A stretch of DNA of 8,430 nt from Chitinophagaceae bacterium. Its GTDB lineage: Bacteria > Bacteroidota > Bacteroidia > Chitinophagales > Chitinophagaceae. The first letter of the stretch is position 1; every line of letters begins with the position of its first letter. The notes under the pieces were generated by a model, which did no database searches, had not been told where the DNA came from, and saw only the letters and a program-made list of their open reading frames with translations. Of the stretch, positions 6,030-8,430 are shown one piece after another. The position numbers and the translations under genes are program-made. The stretch is from contig JAIPBY010000102.1 of NCBI GenBank assembly GCA_021738605.1, forward strand, positions 1 to 8,430, written 5' to 3'.

Positions 6030-7100
6030 TTAAATAGTTTGTAATGTTATCAAATCGTTTAATGCGAGAGAATATATATCTCGCTTATACTGTGTTGTAT
6101 ATGGCTGAATGAAAATATTGTGCTGTGGTAAATAATCATGCATTAGGTTTTGTCCCAATACAGGTGGTGCTATATTATGCTGTATTGCCACCCATGTAAC
6201 CCATCTAAAGAATAGGGGTGCGCTGGGTATTTGTTGATTTGCATTCCCACTCGGAGCAGGTAGATTTATTATTCTTACTTTCTTTTTTGTTGTTTTTATC
6301 CACCAGATTAAATGATTATTTTGCTGAGCTATCGAAGCCAAAATACCAAAATCATTGAACTCATAATATATACCATTACCAGTAATATCTCCTGAGATCT
6401 CAAAATTAATATGGTGATCAATTAAAATTTGAATGAATCCTTTAAGAGCGGATACCCCAGCATTAAGATTTCCATTTAACATTAACTGTAAATTTGACAA
6501 TTTACCACTTGTAAATAATATGTTTTCTATTTTAGAGTTTGAGTTGAAAACATTAATTAGCTTATCATTCAAAACAATATTTCGATATTCTTCATCTGCG
6601 CCATTTCCAAAGTTTTTTCTTTGTGCTCCTAAAATTACGTCTGAAACAGAAATGCTATTATGGTAAAGAAAACTTAAGATCTCATCTAATCCAGGATTAT
6701 TCCCAATTCCAAAACAATCCCACAGGCTTGCCATATTTCCATAAAAAAAATCGACATTCGGCAAATTTGCAAGATTTGGATTTAGAATTGGATTAACAAT
6801 GCCAGGAATATTGCGTATGTAAGAGTTTGGAGGAAATGTTCCTAGCAATAAGCATCTTTTATTCAAATCAAAATGCTCTTCTTCTCTAGCTAGATAAGGA
6901 TGAATTTCGTAAGGGCCTTGTTGGTTTTGCTGATGAAAATTTGCATTTACAAGATATGAGTTGAGGTGTTCGACAACATTTTGGTTAATTGTACCATTAT
7001 TAGACCATTGAAGTACAGAATTTTTATTTAGTAAAGCAGGGCTATTTGCAATTCCGGCCTGTAAAAGTTGGTTGAAAAGCTGAGGTATTAATCTTTTCAC
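6030..7100 (-). CDS. Uracil-DNA glycosylase superfamily protein
   Basis: This 356-residue protein has the two signature motifs of the UDG superfamily. Motif A is 'CLLLGTFPP' (83-91), and motif B is 'LPAPSGNAN' (280-288), compare LPS(T/P)SPAN. Between them, 'FFYGNMASLWDCFG' (118-131), 'SVSDVI' (151-156), 'R(N/K)..LND' around 173-179 and 'IENILFTSGK' (191-200) match the order seen in hypoxanthine-DNA glycosylase (family 6)-like proteins. Such enzymes remove damaged or modified bases from DNA. About 82 residues precede motif A and about 68 follow motif B, so it is longer than minimal enzymes (about 160-230 residues). The start is GTG at 7100 with a stop codon directly upstream, and no other ATG occurs before Met123. 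The gene leads a tight set with two small proteins. A repair or anti-phage role is possible; the actual base target is unknown. Confidence 0.78.
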   Translation of the reverse strand: MKRLIPQLFNQLLQAGIANSPALLNKNSVLQWSNNGTINQNVVEHLNSYLVNANFHQQNQQGPYEIHPYLAREEEHFDLNKRCLLLGTFPPNSYIRNIPGIVNPILNPNLANLPNVDFFYGNMASLWDCFGIGNNPGLDEILSFLYHNSISVSDVILGAQRKNFGNGADEEYRNIVLNDKLINVFNSNSKIENILFTSGKLSNLQLMLNGNLNAGVSALKGFIQILIDHHINFEISGDITGNGIYYEFNDFGILASIAQQNNHLIWWIKTTKKKVRIINLPAPSGNANQQIPSAPLFFRWVTWVAIQHNIAPPVLGQNLMHDYLPQHNIFIQPYTTQYKRDIYSLALNDLITLQTI

Positions 7101-7204
7101 TTATGGTGTTTTTTTAAAAATACTGTTGCATTTTATATTTTCCAAATAAAATCAATGGAAACAAACTTTCACTCCCCCCCTCCACCTTCGAGCAAATCAA
7201 TTGT
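7101..7204. promoter_or_regulatory. Divergent intergenic region with C7 tract
   Basis: This AT-rich gap separates the glycosylase-like gene (minus, start 7100) from the small membrane protein gene (plus, start 7205), so it should hold both promoters. A pyrimidine-rich stretch with seven consecutive C (7174-7180) lies 24 bases before the plus-strand ATG. A weak GAGCA...TGCTC inverted pair (7190-7194/7206-7210) overlaps that start codon. I could not identify clear promoter elements. Confidence 0.4.
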
Positions 7205-7462
7205 ATGCTCAAGGTTTCTGAAATAATCTACTGCACCTTCATCGCCATCATTTTATTGCTCATTGGAATTTCTGACCCGAAAATGTTTCATGGCAATACT
7301 TTGATGGCGATGGTTTTTATTCTCATTACCCTCTTGCTATTTTTATTAAGAAGATTTTCGTTAATCAAACCCCTTTGGAACATCGTAGCCGTCTTCTGGG
7401 TTGTATTGATGGCTTTCTTCATTGGGAATTATATCATCAGCAAGTACTTTAAAAGAAAATAA
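7205..7462 (+). CDS. Small three-helix membrane protein, unknown function
   Basis: This 85-residue protein is almost entirely hydrophobic, with three predicted transmembrane helices at about residues 6-22, 32-48 and 57-77. A short basic loop (RRFSLIK) separates helices 2 and 3, and the tail is basic (SKYFKRK). I recognise no family. The ATG at 7205 follows a pyrimidine-rich leader without a Shine-Dalgarno sequence. It is transcribed alone, divergent from the glycosylase-like gene and convergent on the 100-residue gene 32 bp away. Confidence 0.65.
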   Translation: MLKVSEIIYCTFIAIILLLIGISDPKMFHGNTLMAMVFILITLLLFLLRRFSLIKPLWNIVAVFWVVLMAFFIGNYIISKYFKRK

Positions 7463-7493
7463 ATCAAATGAAGATAGTGAACGACAAAATCAG

Positions 7494-7509
7494 ATCAATT
7501 CAAATTGAT
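7494..7509. terminator. Palindrome at the convergent junction after the small membrane protein gene
   Basis: ATCAATT-CA-AATTGAT has perfect 7-bp arms and begins at the minus-strand stop codon (7495-7497). The 2-nt centre means the real hairpin would have about six pairs. It is AT-rich, and no T tract is clear. Confidence 0.3.
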
Positions 7510-7797
7510 ATTAATGGAATCTATCACATCCTCATCAACAATCCTTTTCTTATAGCCGTCCATCATAGAAAGCAATTTGATGATTTCATGGACTTTTGAA
7601 TAATCTCCCTTATCCATAAAATATTCCATGCACAAATGATATGGAGCCAGTAATTCTGATTTGAATTTTTCAAGATCATTGAAAGCGCTTGTTCCCAAAA
7701 ACAATATGCTTTCATAGGAACGCATCATCTCTATGCCCATTTCAGGATCCTGGAATTTGTCTTGATGCTGACTTTTTTCAGTGTTTCTTCGTTTCAT
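7495..7797 (-). CDS. Hypothetical helical protein, 100 residues
   Basis: I do not recognise this protein. The N-terminus is charged and disordered-looking (MKRRNTEKSQHQDKFQDPE). From about residue 20 it looks helical, with 'LEKFKSELLAPYHLCMEYFMDKGDYSKVHEIIKLL' spaced like helix-turn-helix repeats of TPR type, although one or two repeats cannot be proven by eye. There is no signal sequence. It follows the helicase-nuclease gene on the same strand by 39 bp, so it may share that transcript. A 12-bp direct repeat flanks its start codon. Met20 and Met24 are possible alternative starts. Confidence 0.6.
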   Translation of the reverse strand: MKRRNTEKSQHQDKFQDPEMGIEMMRSYESILFLGTSAFNDLEKFKSELLAPYHLCMEYFMDKGDYSKVHEIIKLLSMMDGYKKRIVDEDVIDSININLN

Positions 7798-7812
7798 ATA
7801 TTTTCAGTGTTT
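7775..7812. repeat. 12-bp direct repeat flanking a start codon
   Basis: TTTTCAGTGTTT occurs at 7775-7786 and at 7801-7812, 26 bp apart start to start. In the direction of the minus-strand gene it reads AAACACTGAAAA, once just before and once just after the ATG at 7797. It may be a local slippage duplication or a pair of regulatory sites. Confidence 0.5.
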
Positions 7813-7836
7813 AATTAATAAGTAGAAGTGATCTAA

Positions 7837-8430
7837 CTACACCAACTTATTCTTACAGTATATGCAATCCTGATTAGCACAATTGGTTGCGAAGCTGATC
7901 GATTGGGTTTTCGTCCAAATCGTTTCCAACCAATCCAAAAAGGCTGGATTATTTTCATACGTAAACGGATCAACAGTCTTCTGGTTTTCAGGATAATGAA
8001 ATTCAAAACTGTATGCTGATGCATCTTTAAAATTCTCCTGCATCAACAAAGTATACATGTTGGCCTGCCTCCAATATGGTGTACCAGGATCTTCTTCAGA
8101 TTCAAATGCCTTCAATACCCCCTTGTATTTCCCTGTTTTATAATCTATTACCTTCACGGTGCCTTCATGGATCTCAACCCTGTCCAACTTTCCTTTCAGT
8201 TTGGCTCCGTTGGGCAATTGATGGTGAAACTCCCCTTCAACATGATCGGGCTTTTTGACAAACGGATAGCTTTTCAAATAATCATTGATCAGCCATTTGC
8301 CATATTGCTTGTATCGACCAATACGGGTAGGATGAAAATTCAATTTCAACTTGCGCATTTCTTCATCAACCAACGATGCTATACATAAAGGATCATGTTG
8401 TTGCGCTGGTATGGCCGATACGGCCTGTAA
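7837..8430 (-). CDS. PD-(D/E)XK nuclease domain, C-terminal part of a UvrD/RecB-type helicase-nuclease, 5'-truncated
   Basis: 197 residues are visible and the frame stays open to the right edge, so the start lies outside. The TTG at 8373 is only an internal codon. The domain shows 'GKLDRV' (Asp83 of the visible part) and 'VIDYKTGK' (Asp96, Lys98), then 'QANMY' (Gln122, Tyr126). The 13-residue spacing between the two aspartates and the D-Y-K core match the RecB nuclease (Asp1067, Asp1080, Lys1082). This domain normally ends long Bacteroidetes UvrD/PcrA-like or AddAB-like proteins that process DNA ends for recombination. It ends with three cysteines (Cys184, Cys189, Cys192) near the C-terminus, which may help hold an AddB-type iron-sulfur cluster or a metal. 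The helicase part is inferred and not visible. Confidence 0.82.
   Translation of the reverse strand, partial: LQAVSAIPAQQHDPLCIASLVDEEMRKLKLNFHPTRIGRYKQYGKWLINDYLKSYPFVKKPDHVEGEFHHQLPNGAKLKGKLDRVEIHEGTVKVIDYKTGKYKGVLKAFESEEDPGTPYWRQANMYTLLMQENFKDASAYSFEFHYPENQKTVDPFTYENNPAFLDWLETIWTKTQSISFATNCANQDCIYCKNKLV

Noticed and set aside
7190..7210. Inverted pair GAGCA/TGCTC around the ATG at 7205 as a translational switch
   Set aside because: Only five base pairs with an 11-nt loop. This is too weak to claim as a separate regulator.

Overview
The window most likely comes from a Bacteroidetes chromosome, possibly Chitinophagaceae-like. Most starts lack a Shine-Dalgarno sequence. The gene repertoire also fits: a DUF2200 protein, a SOUL protein, a pirin, a small membrane protein with the F/LKIxHxxGAD motif seen in GldL-type proteins, and a UvrD/RecB-type helicase-nuclease C-terminus. 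No rRNA, tRNA, CRISPR array or insertion sequence was seen.

Layout. (1) Positions 1-3363 are moderately GC-rich housekeeping or metabolic genes: the 3' part of a 5-oxoprolinase subunit C gene (pxpC), running convergently into a minus-strand set (SOUL heme-binding protein, DUF2200 protein, small membrane protein). A pirin/quercetinase-like gene diverges from the SOUL gene and converges on a 53-residue protein. (2) Positions 3364-3501 are a divergent intergenic region holding two near-identical palindromic sites, TGAAAT-N3-ATTTCA, 34 bp apart. (3) Positions about 3502-7100 are visibly more AT-rich and look accessory. They hold a 502-residue protein made of two tandem copies of an arginyltransferase (ATE/Bpt)-like domain, an overlapping lipoprotein gene, and then a convergent three-gene minus-strand set. 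That set encodes a uracil-DNA-glycosylase-superfamily protein, a DUF4177-like small protein and a small protein with an HRxVGGFP...RMPxCC signature. (4) Positions 7205-8430 hold a small three-helix membrane protein, an unrecognised helical 100-residue protein, and the C-terminal PD-(D/E)XK nuclease part of a helicase-nuclease gene that continues past the right edge.

The two most unusual items are the tandem ATE-like protein with its overlapping lipoprotein, and the glycosylase-led operon. The operon could act in DNA repair or phage defence, but nothing in the window proves that. All four convergent junctions carry a short palindrome at or near the minus-strand stop codon, which may serve as shared terminators.
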